Origin: a virus
Virus record (IMG/VR): IMGVR_UViG_3300025102_000093
Coordinates: 1 to 38,527 of that record
Length of the DNA stretch: 38,527 nt
Direction: 5' to 3' (one strand)
Position 1 is the stretch's first letter. Each line of letters opens with the position of its first letter. This document shows, piece after piece, positions 1 to 8,483 of this stretch. The translations under genes were made by a program, and so were the position numbers. Below the pieces are notes generated by a model, which saw nothing but the letters and a program-made list of their open reading frames with translations, searched no databases and was not told the DNA's origin.

Positions 1-278
1 CACCTGGGTATACAGCAGGTGGAAAAGCTTTGGTAAACCAAGGTGTGAAAGTTTCATCTTCAGTAGCGATTACTGATTTTGCTGATTTATCATTCGTAGG
101 TGTAACTCTTACAGCAAGAGGAGCATTAATTTACAATACAACAACTGATGGTGGATCAAACACTACAGATGCAGTTGCTGTATTAGATTTCGGTGGAGAC
201 AAGACTGCAACTTCGGGAACTTTTACAATTCAGTTCCCTGCATTCACAACCTCTGCTGCAATTTTAAGACTTGCATAA
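1..278 (+). CDS. Virion structural protein, C-terminal part (5' end outside window)
   Basis: The frame is open from the first base and ends at 278, so the gene starts upstream of the window. The visible part begins PGYTAGGKAL and continues as alternating Ser/Thr/Val/Ala beta-type sequence with an 'ARGALIYNTT' stretch and an 'LDFGGDKT' stretch. Small proteins of this pattern commonly sit just downstream of the major capsid gene in marine podovirus-like genomes and are usually annotated as minor capsid or decoration proteins, but that role is inference from family memory and position. The TTG at 30 is an internal Leu codon rather than the true start, because the same frame continues to the window edge. 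No catalytic motif is visible. Confidence 0.7.
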   Translation, partial: PGYTAGGKALVNQGVKVSSSVAITDFADLSFVGVTLTARGALIYNTTTDGGSNTTDAVAVLDFGGDKTATSGTFTIQFPAFTTSAAILRLA

Positions 279-291
279 GGAATAAAATGAT

Positions 292-1269
292 ATGGCCACT
301 GGATGGGGACGTAAGACATGGGGAGCATCAGAATGGGGAGATCTTTCTGACGAGATAGTTTCCGTTAGTGGCATATCAGCAACTTTTTCAATAGGATCAG
401 AAACAACAACTGCTAACGCAGATGTGGATGTTAGTGGAATTCAATTAACATCTACTCAAGGCACAACAGTTGGCGGAACTTCTGTACTAATAGAAAACCC
501 AGGACCTGTAACAATGTCTATAGGTGTTGGTAGCTCAACCATAGGAATTGGTGTTCCTGTATCTGGAAATGTAGCAACTTCATCCATTGGTGCTGCATCT
601 GTTGATGAATCACAATTGACAGGAATAGGATGGGGTAGAAAATCTTGGGGTAACCTTGCATGGGGTGGTGCTTATTCAGTTATCGCTACTGGTCAAAGTT
701 TAACATCATCAATCGGTTCTGCAGTTGCATCAATTGATGTTTCTGTATCAGTTACAAGTGCAGGACAATTATCATCTACGTTTGGAAATTTCTCATTACA
801 AATTGATCAAGACATAACTGTTTTTGCTGCTGAAGATCAACTTGATTTTACAATAGGATCATTAGATTTTGATGCAGATGCTAATGTAACTGTATCTAGT
901 GCGGGATCATTAACTAGTTCAATTGGAACTACCATAGCTGGTTTAAAAACTCCTGTAGATGTAAGTGGAGTTCAAGCCTCGTTTACTCTTGGAAGTATTA
1001 ATTTAGTACAATCTACAAATGAACAACCAACAGGCCTCCAAGGAACTTTAACTTTAGGACAACACGCAGAAATTCCAGGTCAGATAATAGGAGTTTCAGG
1101 TCTACAAATTAGTGGATCAATAGGTCAAGTAATAGTTGAAGCCACAGCTGGAATTGATGTATCAGGCATTCAAATGACTGCCTCTGTTGGAAGTCCTAGT
1201 ATAACGGCATGGGCAGAGATTGATCCCGGTGTATCAAATACTTGGTCACCAGTTGATTTGGCTGCTTGA
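292..1269 (+). CDS. Trp-rich repeat virion protein
   Basis: This 325-residue protein has two copies of a Trp/Gly module, GWGRKTWGASEWG near the N-terminus and GWGRKSWGNLAWGG around residues 112-125. They are separated and followed by many degenerate 'VSGIQxTxSIGS' beta repeats. No charged catalytic clusters, signal peptide or membrane segments are seen. Beta-repeat proteins with 'GWGRxxWG' modules are common in the tail or appendage region of marine phages, so a structural role at the virion surface is likely; the exact part is unknown. It starts at the ATG 13 nt after the upstream gene and lies directly upstream of the tail fibre gene, with only a short AT-rich spacer. Confidence 0.7.
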   Translation: MATGWGRKTWGASEWGDLSDEIVSVSGISATFSIGSETTTANADVDVSGIQLTSTQGTTVGGTSVLIENPGPVTMSIGVGSSTIGIGVPVSGNVATSSIGAASVDESQLTGIGWGRKSWGNLAWGGAYSVIATGQSLTSSIGSAVASIDVSVSVTSAGQLSSTFGNFSLQIDQDITVFAAEDQLDFTIGSLDFDADANVTVSSAGSLTSSIGTTIAGLKTPVDVSGVQASFTLGSINLVQSTNEQPTGLQGTLTLGQHAEIPGQIIGVSGLQISGSIGQVIVEATAGIDVSGIQMTASVGSPSITAWAEIDPGVSNTWSPVDLAA

Positions 1270-1305
1270 TTAATGTAAAATAAAAATATTTAAGGAGAAA
1301 AAATT

Positions 1306-2508
1306 ATGGCATCAAGTTACTCAACTGATCTAAAATTAGAATTAATGGTCACTGGTGAAAACGCTGGTACATGGGGTGATAAAACAAACACAAATTTAAA
1401 TTTAGTACAACAAGCAATTGCTGGTTTCGAGCAAGTTACACTTTCTTCAGGAGGAACTGTGGCATTAGTAATGTCAGATGGTGCACTATCAAACGCAAGA
1501 AATTTAGTAATTAAATTTGCAACTGCAACAATCGCAGCAAGCACAGTTTGTACTATTCCAGATTCAATAGAAAAATTTTATATCTTTGATTGTTCAGGGT
1601 TAACTAATCCATCAAACCTTACAATCAAAACTGCTTCAGGAACAGGATTTAGTCCTGATGCTGCAAAAATTTATGCAGCATACGCTGACGGAACAAATTT
1701 AAAAGAAGTATCATTAGATACTTTAGGTGGCACGATCGGAACTGCACAAATTGCAGACGATGCTGTTACGAATGCTAAAATTGCAGACGATGCAATTCGA
1801 GCTGCACAACTTTCAGATAACGCAGTAATAACTGCAACTATAAACGATGATGCTGTAACTCAAGCAAAAATTGCTGATGACGCTGTTGGTCCAGACCAAC
1901 TAGCTAACACTGCAGTATCTGCGGGAACATTTACTCTTGCGACAGTGACAGTTGATGCTCAAGGTAGAATTACAGGAGCTTCATCAGGAACAGCTGGCGG
2001 AGGAAACTTTGTACCAGCATTAGCAGAAGATGGTCCTGCATCAGGAACTTATTCAAGTGCTGCAAATGCTAATTTTATTGGTGCATACATGTATGCAGGA
2101 GCTGGAGGTAATGGCGGAGCTGCAACAACAAACTTTGGAGGACAACCTGGAGGCCCTGGAGGCATAGGTGGTTTTGGTTTTTATGGTGCACCAGTTTCTG
2201 GTCCTTTTTCTGGAACTTTTTCAGTAGGTGGAGCTGGAGGTAATGGAAGCCCTGGAACCCCAAGCGGAGGATCGGGCAGTGCGGGAGGTGCTACTAATTT
2301 ACAAAATATTGGAACAGTTAATGGTGGAAACGGTGGTAACGGTGGTACAGGTTACAACGTAAGAAACCCTGGAAACCCTGGTACTGCTGGAACAGCCCCA
2401 GGAGCAACAAACACATATAATCTTAGAGACATTGTTGTTGGTGATAAATATGGAACGACAAATGCTCAACAAGGTTGTTTAGTAGTATTTGAAAACTCTG
2501 GAGCATAA
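1306..2508 (+). CDS. Tail fibre or adhesin with polyglycine receptor-binding tip
   Basis: 400 residues. The N-terminal region ('MASSYSTDLKLELMVTGENAG', then 'TWGDKTNTNLNLVQQAIAG') is the typical virion-attachment start of marine phage tail fibres. Residues of about 145-205 are a run of near-identical repeats of the type 'AQIADDAVTNAKIADDAI', a pattern expected for a trimeric fibre shaft. The C-terminal third is extremely glycine rich (AGAGGNGG, GGPGGIGG, GGNGGNGG) with interspersed aromatic residues, recalling the polyglycine sandwich of the T4-like phage S16 gp38 adhesin. The likely function is host receptor recognition. A good ribosome binding site (AAGGAG) precedes the ATG. It ends 2 nt before the next gene. 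Confidence 0.85.
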   Translation: MASSYSTDLKLELMVTGENAGTWGDKTNTNLNLVQQAIAGFEQVTLSSGGTVALVMSDGALSNARNLVIKFATATIAASTVCTIPDSIEKFYIFDCSGLTNPSNLTIKTASGTGFSPDAAKIYAAYADGTNLKEVSLDTLGGTIGTAQIADDAVTNAKIADDAIRAAQLSDNAVITATINDDAVTQAKIADDAVGPDQLANTAVSAGTFTLATVTVDAQGRITGASSGTAGGGNFVPALAEDGPASGTYSSAANANFIGAYMYAGAGGNGGAATTNFGGQPGGPGGIGGFGFYGAPVSGPFSGTFSVGGAGGNGSPGTPSGGSGSAGGATNLQNIGTVNGGNGGNGGTGYNVRNPGNPGTAGTAPGATNTYNLRDIVVGDKYGTTNAQQGCLVVFENSGA

Positions 2509-2510
2509 TT

Positions 2511-3017
2511 ATGGCACTTTTTATTTTTACAAAAAATTCTGATGGAGTTGAAAACTCATTACTTGCAATTGCACCTTCGCAATCACACTATGATACTCAT
2601 AGTAATTTTCAAGATCATGAAGTTGATATAGTCACTGTAAGTCAAGAAGATTATGATGCTGTAAGGTTAAATGAAAAAAATGTTGTAAGTAAAAATGGCA
2701 GCTCAGTTAATATGGTTGATGAAATGTATCGTTATGCATACCAAAATCAAATTCAAGATGCCATCAACGAGAAAACAAAACAATTTGATAAATGGATTGC
2801 AAAAAATACTTCAAGCTCTGTTTATTCAAATGTTCTTGCCTTTAACAATTATTTAAGAGGCATTGATGTGTCTACTATGCTTACTGAGCCATCTGCGTCA
2901 GCTACATTTGACAATGACACACTTCAATGGTCTGATGGGTCACCTTTAACTACATCAATTGAAAAATGGTGTGAATCTCAAGGACAAACTGCTATTAATT
3001 TTTTAGAATTATTCTAG
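2511..3017 (+). CDS. Tail-fibre-associated hypothetical protein
   Basis: 168 residues, not recognised as a named family. It starts 2 nt after the fibre gene and is probably translationally coupled to it. The N-terminus (MALFIFTKN) and a mixed alpha/beta middle have no obvious enzymatic motif. The C-terminal half contains 'WSDGSPLTTSIEKWCESQG'. Its position suggests a fibre assembly chaperone, a short fibre, or an accessory tail protein. The gene is followed by a 32-nt gap with a weak TATAAA (3037-3042) immediately upstream of the next ATG. Confidence 0.6.
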   Translation: MALFIFTKNSDGVENSLLAIAPSQSHYDTHSNFQDHEVDIVTVSQEDYDAVRLNEKNVVSKNGSSVNMVDEMYRYAYQNQIQDAINEKTKQFDKWIAKNTSSSVYSNVLAFNNYLRGIDVSTMLTEPSASATFDNDTLQWSDGSPLTTSIEKWCESQGQTAINFLELF

Positions 3018-3049
3018 TAATTTTTGTATTTTAAGTTATAAACATTTAA

Positions 3050-3805
3050 ATGTTTAAAAATACAATTACATTTTCTGCACATGAAGATTATGTAGATAAT
3101 TGTGAAAAAGAAGATTTTCCTGTTCCTATAAAATTAAATATACCAGATTGGTATAAAAAAATGAAACATGGTTTTGGAAATCAAACTGTAAAAGGTTGTA
3201 TACCATTTCTTGATACTCTAACGACTGGTTATTTGCTCAAAGTCCCTCAAGATTATAGAATAAATCATAATATATTCAATGAAGAATTAGGTAAACAAGA
3301 TAGCTTTGCTCATAGTGGTAGAATAGATCCAGGATATTTAACATCAAGATTAATTAATTTAACTATGGATCCAGCTAAAGAAGTTCATCCTGTACAACAA
3401 ATACAAGGATCACCGATGGTAGAAAAAAATAAAAATTTGCCTATCTACAAAATATTTAATCCTTGGATAATTAAGACACCACCGGGATACTCAACACTTT
3501 TTTTACCACCCATGAATAATACTGATGATAGATTTTCAATAATACCTGGAATAGTTGATACCGATACTTTTCAGTTTGAAGTTAATTTTCCCATACTTAT
3601 TAATGGTGATAAATATGAATCTTTAAAAACAGTTATAAAAAAAGGGACTCCGTATGTTCAAGTAATTCCATTTAAAAGAGACTCATGGAAAATGAAAATA
3701 AAAAAATTAAAAATAAAAGATATGGCTGGACCTAAAAATTTATATTGGACAAGAATGCTTCACATATATAAAAGTAAATTTTGGAGCAAAAAAACATGGA
3801 CATAA
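3050..3805 (+). CDS. Conserved phage protein, DUF6065-like (tentative)
   Basis: 251 residues. The pattern 'IPDWYKKMKHGFGN', then 'VKGCIPFLDTLTTGY', then 'IFNPWIIKTPPGYSTLFLPP' is one I associate with an uncharacterised family (DUF6065-like) found in cyanophages and pelagiphages, often near oxygenase genes. Biochemical function is unknown. The C-terminus is strongly basic (KMKIKKLKIKDM, KSKFWSKKTW). It opens a block of four tightly overlapping genes, of which three look like 2OG-Fe(II) oxygenases, so it may be a substrate, partner or protein of the same pathway. No Shine-Dalgarno is seen; a TATAAA lies 7 nt before the ATG. Confidence 0.6.
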   Translation: MFKNTITFSAHEDYVDNCEKEDFPVPIKLNIPDWYKKMKHGFGNQTVKGCIPFLDTLTTGYLLKVPQDYRINHNIFNEELGKQDSFAHSGRIDPGYLTSRLINLTMDPAKEVHPVQQIQGSPMVEKNKNLPIYKIFNPWIIKTPPGYSTLFLPPMNNTDDRFSIIPGIVDTDTFQFEVNFPILINGDKYESLKTVIKKGTPYVQVIPFKRDSWKMKIKKLKIKDMAGPKNLYWTRMLHIYKSKFWSKKTWT

Positions 3806-4371
3806 AAAATTACATAGAAGTGTTTGATGCGGTAATACCATATCCAACTCTTGCTAATTTAATAAAATTTGTAAATACTAAAAATTTTGAAAAGGCAGAA
3901 GTAATAGGGACAAGTGGTCATGAAGTGAATATGAGCATAAGAAATACTTTTAATATTTCAATTGATATAAATTCAGAAAGCATGACTGATGTACATTGGT
4001 TAAATTTACTTACCTTAATATTTAAAACACACATGAGAAAGTATACAGAAAAAGTATCAGGTGATCCCAACAAAATTTTTGTAAGTAAAATTATAGATAT
4101 TCAACTTTTAAAATATATTGAGGGTGGTTTTTACAATTATCATGTTGACCACTGTGCTACTATACCTAGAACTTTAAGTGGAATATTTTTATTAAATAAT
4201 GATTACGAAGGTGGAGAATTATGTTTTAGAGATCCAAACAACCATAATGAAGTAAAGATCGATGTCATACCTAATAGAGTGATAATTTGGCCAAGTAATT
4301 TTTTATATCCACATTGTGTTAAACCAGTTAAGAAAGGAACGAGGTACTCAGTTGTAGCATGGGGATTATAG
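3796..4371 (+). CDS. 2OG-Fe(II) oxygenase, prolyl-4-hydroxylase type
   Basis: 191 residues from the ATG at 3796, chosen over the TTG at 3781 because GGAG at 3783-3786 is then correctly spaced. The double-stranded beta-helix motifs are visible: 'YNYHVDHCATIPRTLSG' supplies the HxD iron ligands, 'NDYEGGELCFRD' is the typical following strand, and 'LYPHCVKPVKKGTRYS' supplies the distal His and the Arg that binds 2-oxoglutarate. The complete HxD...H...R set predicts an active Fe(II)- and 2OG-dependent hydroxylase. The substrate is unknown; virion or host proteins are both possible. The gene overlaps its neighbours on both sides, consistent with one transcript. Confidence 0.85.
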   Translation: MDIKNYIEVFDAVIPYPTLANLIKFVNTKNFEKAEVIGTSGHEVNMSIRNTFNISIDINSESMTDVHWLNLLTLIFKTHMRKYTEKVSGDPNKIFVSKIIDIQLLKYIEGGFYNYHVDHCATIPRTLSGIFLLNNDYEGGELCFRDPNNHNEVKIDVIPNRVIIWPSNFLYPHCVKPVKKGTRYSVVAWGL

Positions 4372-4913
4372 GAAAAGATTTTAATTATAAAATTATTAAA
4401 AATTTTTTATCAACCGATGAAATAAATTTATTAAAAGAATTTTGTAAAATTAGACATAGACTCAATATTGATTTTAAAGATCCAAAGGTTGAAACTTTAG
4501 ATACAGGATTTTATGGCGATCCAATAATGGAATCTCTATTAATTAACAAAACTAAGATTGTTCAAGATGAAGTTGGTTTAGAATTATTACCTACTTATTC
4601 TTTTTGGAGAATGTATACAAAATTTGCAGATTTAAAAAAACATAAAGATAGAGAGTCTTGTGAAATTAGTATTACCGCCATGATAGATGGAGACACTAAT
4701 TTTAATTGGCCTATTTATATAGATGGTAATGAAATAAATTTAAATATAGGTGATGCTGCAGTTTACTTGGGTTGTGATCTATTACATTGGAGAGACGAGT
4801 TTTTAGGAGATTATCAATCTCAAGTTTTTTTACACTATGTAAATAAAGATGGAAAAAACAAAGAATTTTTTAAAGACAAAAGAATTTTATATGGAGGGGA
4901 AGGTACAATATGA
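4359..4913 (+). CDS. Putative 2OG-Fe(II) oxygenase, second type
   Basis: 184 residues. Beta-helix features: 'YSFWRMYTKFADLKKHKDRE' carries a candidate HxD (His-Lys-Asp), 'SITAMIDGDTNFNWPIYID' and 'LNIGDAAVYLGCDLLHWRDE' carry the strand and distal His, and 'SQVFLHYVN' ends the fold. The usual Arg after the distal His is not obvious (Gln-Ser-Gln-Val instead), so the cosubstrate contact may differ. It belongs to a different subfamily from the upstream gene. It overlaps the upstream gene by 13 nt and the next by 4 nt (ATGA). Confidence 0.7.
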   Translation: MGIIGKDFNYKIIKNFLSTDEINLLKEFCKIRHRLNIDFKDPKVETLDTGFYGDPIMESLLINKTKIVQDEVGLELLPTYSFWRMYTKFADLKKHKDRESCEISITAMIDGDTNFNWPIYIDGNEINLNIGDAAVYLGCDLLHWRDEFLGDYQSQVFLHYVNKDGKNKEFFKDKRILYGGEGTI

Positions 4914-5143
4914 AGTTTGTTCAAAAAAAAGATGGAAGTGCTGATATAATATTTTCAAATGAAGAAATTAAAATAATTACAAATACTAACAAACTTACTT
5001 TAGGTGATGAAGCATTAAGACATTTTGGTAATAATTTAGTTAAAATAGTATCAGATTGGAATTTAAATTTTAATAAAAAAATTCAAAATTTACAGACAGA
5101 GGAAAATCAAGAAATAATATCTGATGAAACCTATAATAAATAA
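4910..5143 (+). CDS. Small hypothetical protein in the oxygenase block
   Basis: 77 residues, not recognised. It is mixed polar and hydrophobic with 'ADIIFSNEEIKIITNTNKLTLG' then a helical 'LVKIVSDWNLNFNKKIQNLQ' segment and an acidic C-terminus. The ATGA overlap with the upstream oxygenase and a 20-nt overlap with the downstream one show that it is part of the same translationally coupled block. No enzymatic residues stand out; it may be an accessory subunit. Confidence 0.6.
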   Translation: MKFVQKKDGSADIIFSNEEIKIITNTNKLTLGDEALRHFGNNLVKIVSDWNLNFNKKIQNLQTEENQEIISDETYNK

Positions 5144-5774
5144 TATTGAAATATTTTATCTATGGGGACTTCCAATTGCAAAATCTAAAATATCTCCACT
5201 TGATTTTGATAAAAAAAATATTGTAGAAAAAATTGAAAAAAATTACAAATTATTACCGAGGAGAGAATCAAATTTAAAAAATAATTATGGTACTGATATT
5301 CACCAATCTCTGTACGATAATAGCAATGTTTTAAAAGATCCTCAATATGAATCGCTAAAGAAACCATATTCATTAGTAATAAAAAACTATATCAATACCT
5401 TTCATGTTAAAGAAAATTTAAAGTTTGAATTTTCAATTTTAAACTATACTGCATCAAATGAAAAATCTTATTTAGCACCCCACTGCCATGAAGACTCGGA
5501 CTTTGCAATGACACACTATATTAAATTTGATAAAACAAATGATCCTACAACATTTGTTAATCCTTACGTATTCAATGATTTTTGGATTAGACAAAATAAA
5601 TTATGTTCCTCAGTATCAAATAATATACACAATAGTTGGCTTTTTGACACTTGGACTTTTGAGACAGAAGAAGATGATATTTTAATTTTTCCAGCAATTT
5701 TAAAACATTTTGCTAATATTAGAAAATCTAATAATATTAGGATTACCCTAGCTACAAATGTAAAGATATCTTAG
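5124..5774 (+). CDS. Putative 2OG-Fe(II) oxygenase, PF13759-like
   Basis: 216 residues. 'YLAPHCHEDSDFAMTHYIKF' matches the His-rich first-ligand strand of the 2OG-FeII_Oxy_5 type, in which 'PHxHxxSDxSGxxY' is usual. 'DDILIFPAILKHFANIRKSN' then 'IRITLATNV' supplies the distal His and a following Arg. The long insertion between the two resembles the aromatic-rich middle of that family. It is the third oxygenase-like gene in a row, each from a different subfamily. Substrate unknown. It ends the block; a promoter for the next gene follows. Confidence 0.7.
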   Translation: MKPIINNIEIFYLWGLPIAKSKISPLDFDKKNIVEKIEKNYKLLPRRESNLKNNYGTDIHQSLYDNSNVLKDPQYESLKKPYSLVIKNYINTFHVKENLKFEFSILNYTASNEKSYLAPHCHEDSDFAMTHYIKFDKTNDPTTFVNPYVFNDFWIRQNKLCSSVSNNIHNSWLFDTWTFETEEDDILIFPAILKHFANIRKSNNIRITLATNVKIS

Positions 5775-5794
5775 TTACACAATATTACTAGTAT

Positions 5795-5822
5795 TTAACA
5801 CAATTAATAGTCATGTTATAAT
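5795..5822 (+). promoter_or_regulatory. Sigma70-type promoter for the 717-residue structural gene
   Basis: TTAACA (5795-5800), a 16-nt spacer and a perfect TATAAT (5817-5822). The ATG at 5828 is only 5 nt beyond the -10 box, so the predicted transcription start coincides with the start codon and the mRNA would be leaderless; no Shine-Dalgarno is visible. Confidence 0.7.
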
Positions 5823-5827
5823 CTCGT

Positions 5828-7981
5828 ATGCCATTAACAAAAGTAAATATAGCTCCAGGTTTTAATAAACAAGTCTCTCAAACAGGTGCCGAGGGTCAAT
5901 GGACTGATGGAGATTTTGTTAGATTTAGATATGGCCTTCCAGAAAAAATAGGTGGATGGGAACAAATCCTTTCAGGAACTTTAGTAGGCGCAGCTAGAGA
6001 ACAATTTATTTGGGCTGATTTAGACGGCAGACGTTATGCTGCAATAGGAACAAATAAACTTTTAGTAATATATTACGAAGGTGCTTTTTATGATATTACA
6101 CCTTTAGGAACTGCTTTAACTAGTTGCACTTTTGATACAGTAAATACATCAGCAACTGTTACTGTTAACAAAGCTGCTCATGGTTTAGAACCTGGGGACA
6201 TAATTTTATTTTCATCTGTAACACCTCCTACAGGGGCTGGATACTCTGCGGGCGATTTTACAACTAATCCTTTTGAGGTAGTAACTGTTCCTAGCAGTGA
6301 TGAATTTACTGTTACAATGGCTAGCGCAGCTGGAACCACGGTCAACGGATCTGGATCAGCTACTGTTACTCCCTATATAAAACCTGGTGCTTTAGGATTT
6401 ACTTATGGATTTGGTTGGGGCACAGGATTATGGGGTGGAGGACAACAAGTTTTTAGTACCCTTAATGGAGCTTTACTTGATGACACTGCGGGTACTGGTG
6501 GATCAGGAACTTCGATTACACTTGCGTCAACAACTGGATTCCCAACCACGGGCACAATAAAAGTTGGAGCAGAATTTATTTCATATACTGGTATATCAAG
6601 CAATGACTTAACAGGAATTACAAGAGCTGCAGCAGGAACAAGGTCGGCACATTCAAGTGGGTCTGGTGTAGAAGTTTTTACTGGATGGGGTGTTGCCTCT
6701 TTATCACAAACATTAACAACTGATCCCGCATCTTGGTCCTTAGATAATTTTGGTGAAAAATTAATTGCTACTATTAAAAATGGTGAATCGTTTGAATGGA
6801 ATCCAATTAACTCAAATCCTAACGCTTTAACTACAAGAGCCACAGCAATAAGTAATGCGCCAACAGCTTCAGTCATGTCTCTAGTTTCAGATAGAGATAG
6901 ACATTTAATTATGTTAGGAACTGAAACAACGATTGGCACTCCAAGCACACAAGATAAAATGTTTATAAGATTTTCGGATCAAGAGGATATAAGTGATTAT
7001 TCACCTACCTCTGTGAACACAGCGGGTACATTTAGACTTGATTCAGGCACTAAAATTGTTGGAGCAGTGAAAGGAAAAGATTATACATTTATTGTGACTG
7101 ACAATGCTGCATATGTAATGCAATTTGTTGGTCCTCCATTTACTTTTTCAATTAGACAAGTAGGATCTAATTGTGGTGCTATAGGTCAACATTCTATTAA
7201 ATATGTTAATGGTGCTGTATATTGGATGGGTGAGTCTGGAGGATTTTTTGTTTTTGATGGAACTGTTAAATCTTTACCATGCTCAGTAGAGGATTTTGTT
7301 TTTACAACTAAAAACGGAAATAATTTGGGTGTAAACTACTCTAATGGAGAATCAGTTTATGCAGGTTTAAATCACTTATATGAAGAAATATGTTGGTATT
7401 ATCCAAAAAGTGGATCTAGCTTCAATGACAGATACGTATGTTTTAATTACCAAGATGGAACTTGGGTGACAGGCTCATTGTCTAGAACAACTTGGGCAGA
7501 TGCCAACTTGTATGACAAACCATATGCAACAGAATTTACCTCAACAGGCACTCCCACTTTTCCAACTATACAAGGTGTAACAAATATAAACGGATCCACA
7601 AAATATTATGCTCATGAGGTTGGTGTTGATAATGTTGATGCTACTGGAGCAAAAACTGCTATTCCAGCTTTTATTGAATCAGGAGACTTTAGTTTAAATG
7701 TAGAAGGAAATGCTCAAGTATTTATGAGTATGAGAAGATTTGTTCCAGATTTTAAAACTATTCAAGGAGATGCTCAAGTGACTATTTTATTAAGAAATTT
7801 TCCAAGTGATACTGAAGCTTCTTCTCCTCTTGGGCCTTTTACAGTTTCAGGTACAACACAAAAAGTAGATACCAGAGCACGAGGGAGATTTGCAAGTTTA
7901 AAAATAGCAAATACCTCAACGGAACAAAATTGGAGATTTGGAACTTTTAGAGCTGATGTGCAACCAGATGGTATGAGATAA
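5828..7981 (+). CDS. Large virion structural protein (tail or DNA-stabilisation type)
   Basis: 717 residues. The N-terminus 'MPLTKVNIAPGFNKQVSQTG' followed by 'GDFVRFRYGLPEKIGGWEQI' is a widespread signature of a large structural protein in podovirus-like marine phages. I recall it annotated variously as tail tubular or P22 gp10-like stabilisation protein, so the precise role is uncertain. The body is beta-rich, with 'SFRFSDQEDISDYSPTSVN'-like propeller strands and 'MQFVGPPFTFSIRQVGSNCG'. No membrane segment is seen. It has its own promoter and begins a run of tightly overlapping small virion genes (TAATG junction with the next). Confidence 0.75.
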   Translation: MPLTKVNIAPGFNKQVSQTGAEGQWTDGDFVRFRYGLPEKIGGWEQILSGTLVGAAREQFIWADLDGRRYAAIGTNKLLVIYYEGAFYDITPLGTALTSCTFDTVNTSATVTVNKAAHGLEPGDIILFSSVTPPTGAGYSAGDFTTNPFEVVTVPSSDEFTVTMASAAGTTVNGSGSATVTPYIKPGALGFTYGFGWGTGLWGGGQQVFSTLNGALLDDTAGTGGSGTSITLASTTGFPTTGTIKVGAEFISYTGISSNDLTGITRAAAGTRSAHSSGSGVEVFTGWGVASLSQTLTTDPASWSLDNFGEKLIATIKNGESFEWNPINSNPNALTTRATAISNAPTASVMSLVSDRDRHLIMLGTETTIGTPSTQDKMFIRFSDQEDISDYSPTSVNTAGTFRLDSGTKIVGAVKGKDYTFIVTDNAAYVMQFVGPPFTFSIRQVGSNCGAIGQHSIKYVNGAVYWMGESGGFFVFDGTVKSLPCSVEDFVFTTKNGNNLGVNYSNGESVYAGLNHLYEEICWYYPKSGSSFNDRYVCFNYQDGTWVTGSLSRTTWADANLYDKPYATEFTSTGTPTFPTIQGVTNINGSTKYYAHEVGVDNVDATGAKTAIPAFIESGDFSLNVEGNAQVFMSMRRFVPDFKTIQGDAQVTILLRNFPSDTEASSPLGPFTVSGTTQKVDTRARGRFASLKIANTSTEQNWRFGTFRADVQPDGMR

Positions 7982-8145
7982 TGGCTAGAGTAGATATAGT
8001 AATTCCAGAACCAACACCTAGATATACTGAAGAAAATCAAAGACAAGTGACACAGTCTTTACGAACGATGCAAGATAAGTTAAACACTTCTTATCAACAA
8101 GAATTAAAAAATGAACAAGATACTTTTACTTGGTTTATATCATGA
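7981..8145 (+). CDS. Small conserved virion-module protein (54 aa)
   Basis: MARVDIVIPEPTPRYTEENQ, then a helical segment 'RQVTQSLRTMQDKLN' and a C-terminus 'FTWFIS'. The start overlaps the upstream stop (TAATG) and its stop overlaps the next ATG (ATGA). Short proteins with a 'PEPTPRYTEENQRQ' start are recurrent at this position in marine podovirus-like genomes. Function is unknown; an adaptor or linker peptide of the tail is possible. A real gene is supported by the overlap geometry and by the lack of any other frame filling the space. Confidence 0.7.
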   Translation: MARVDIVIPEPTPRYTEENQRQVTQSLRTMQDKLNTSYQQELKNEQDTFTWFIS

Positions 8146-8483
8146 CGATTAGATACAAAAACGAAGGAATTAATTTAAACTCAACTGGCACTATAAGTGT
8201 CCTGACAGCACCCGCTGACGCAACTGTTTTAATAAAACAAATTCAAATTAATAATGGTTCTACTAGTGCAGTAAATTTAAGTGTTCAAGTAACAGATACT
8301 TCTGCTACTGCAACTTTTAGAATTTTCAATGAACAAGTAGCAGCAACAACTACTAAAGATATAATTAATCAAACTTTAGTTTTAGAAGCGAGTGATGTTT
8401 TAAAAATGACTGCAGGCACTGCAGATGAAATACAAGGTATTATTTCTTACGCATTATTAGATCGATCACAAGAAAATGGCTAA
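8142..8483 (+). CDS. Small beta-sandwich virion protein
   Basis: 113 residues from the ATG at 8142, preferred over an upstream TTG at 8130 because it makes an ATGA coupling with the previous gene. The sequence is almost entirely beta-forming Ser/Thr/Ala/Val with 'TVLIKQIQINNGSTSAVNLS' and 'LVLEASDVLKMTAG', the layout of a small jelly-roll or Ig-like decoration protein. There is no catalytic motif. It is likely an exposed virion component. Confidence 0.65.
   Translation: MTIRYKNEGINLNSTGTISVLTAPADATVLIKQIQINNGSTSAVNLSVQVTDTSATATFRIFNEQVAATTTKDIINQTLVLEASDVLKMTAGTADEIQGIISYALLDRSQENG

Noticed and set aside
6403-6948. Minus-strand 181-residue frame inside the 717-residue structural gene
   Set aside because: No ribosome site, hydrophobic shadow composition, and the plus-strand gene is strongly supported.
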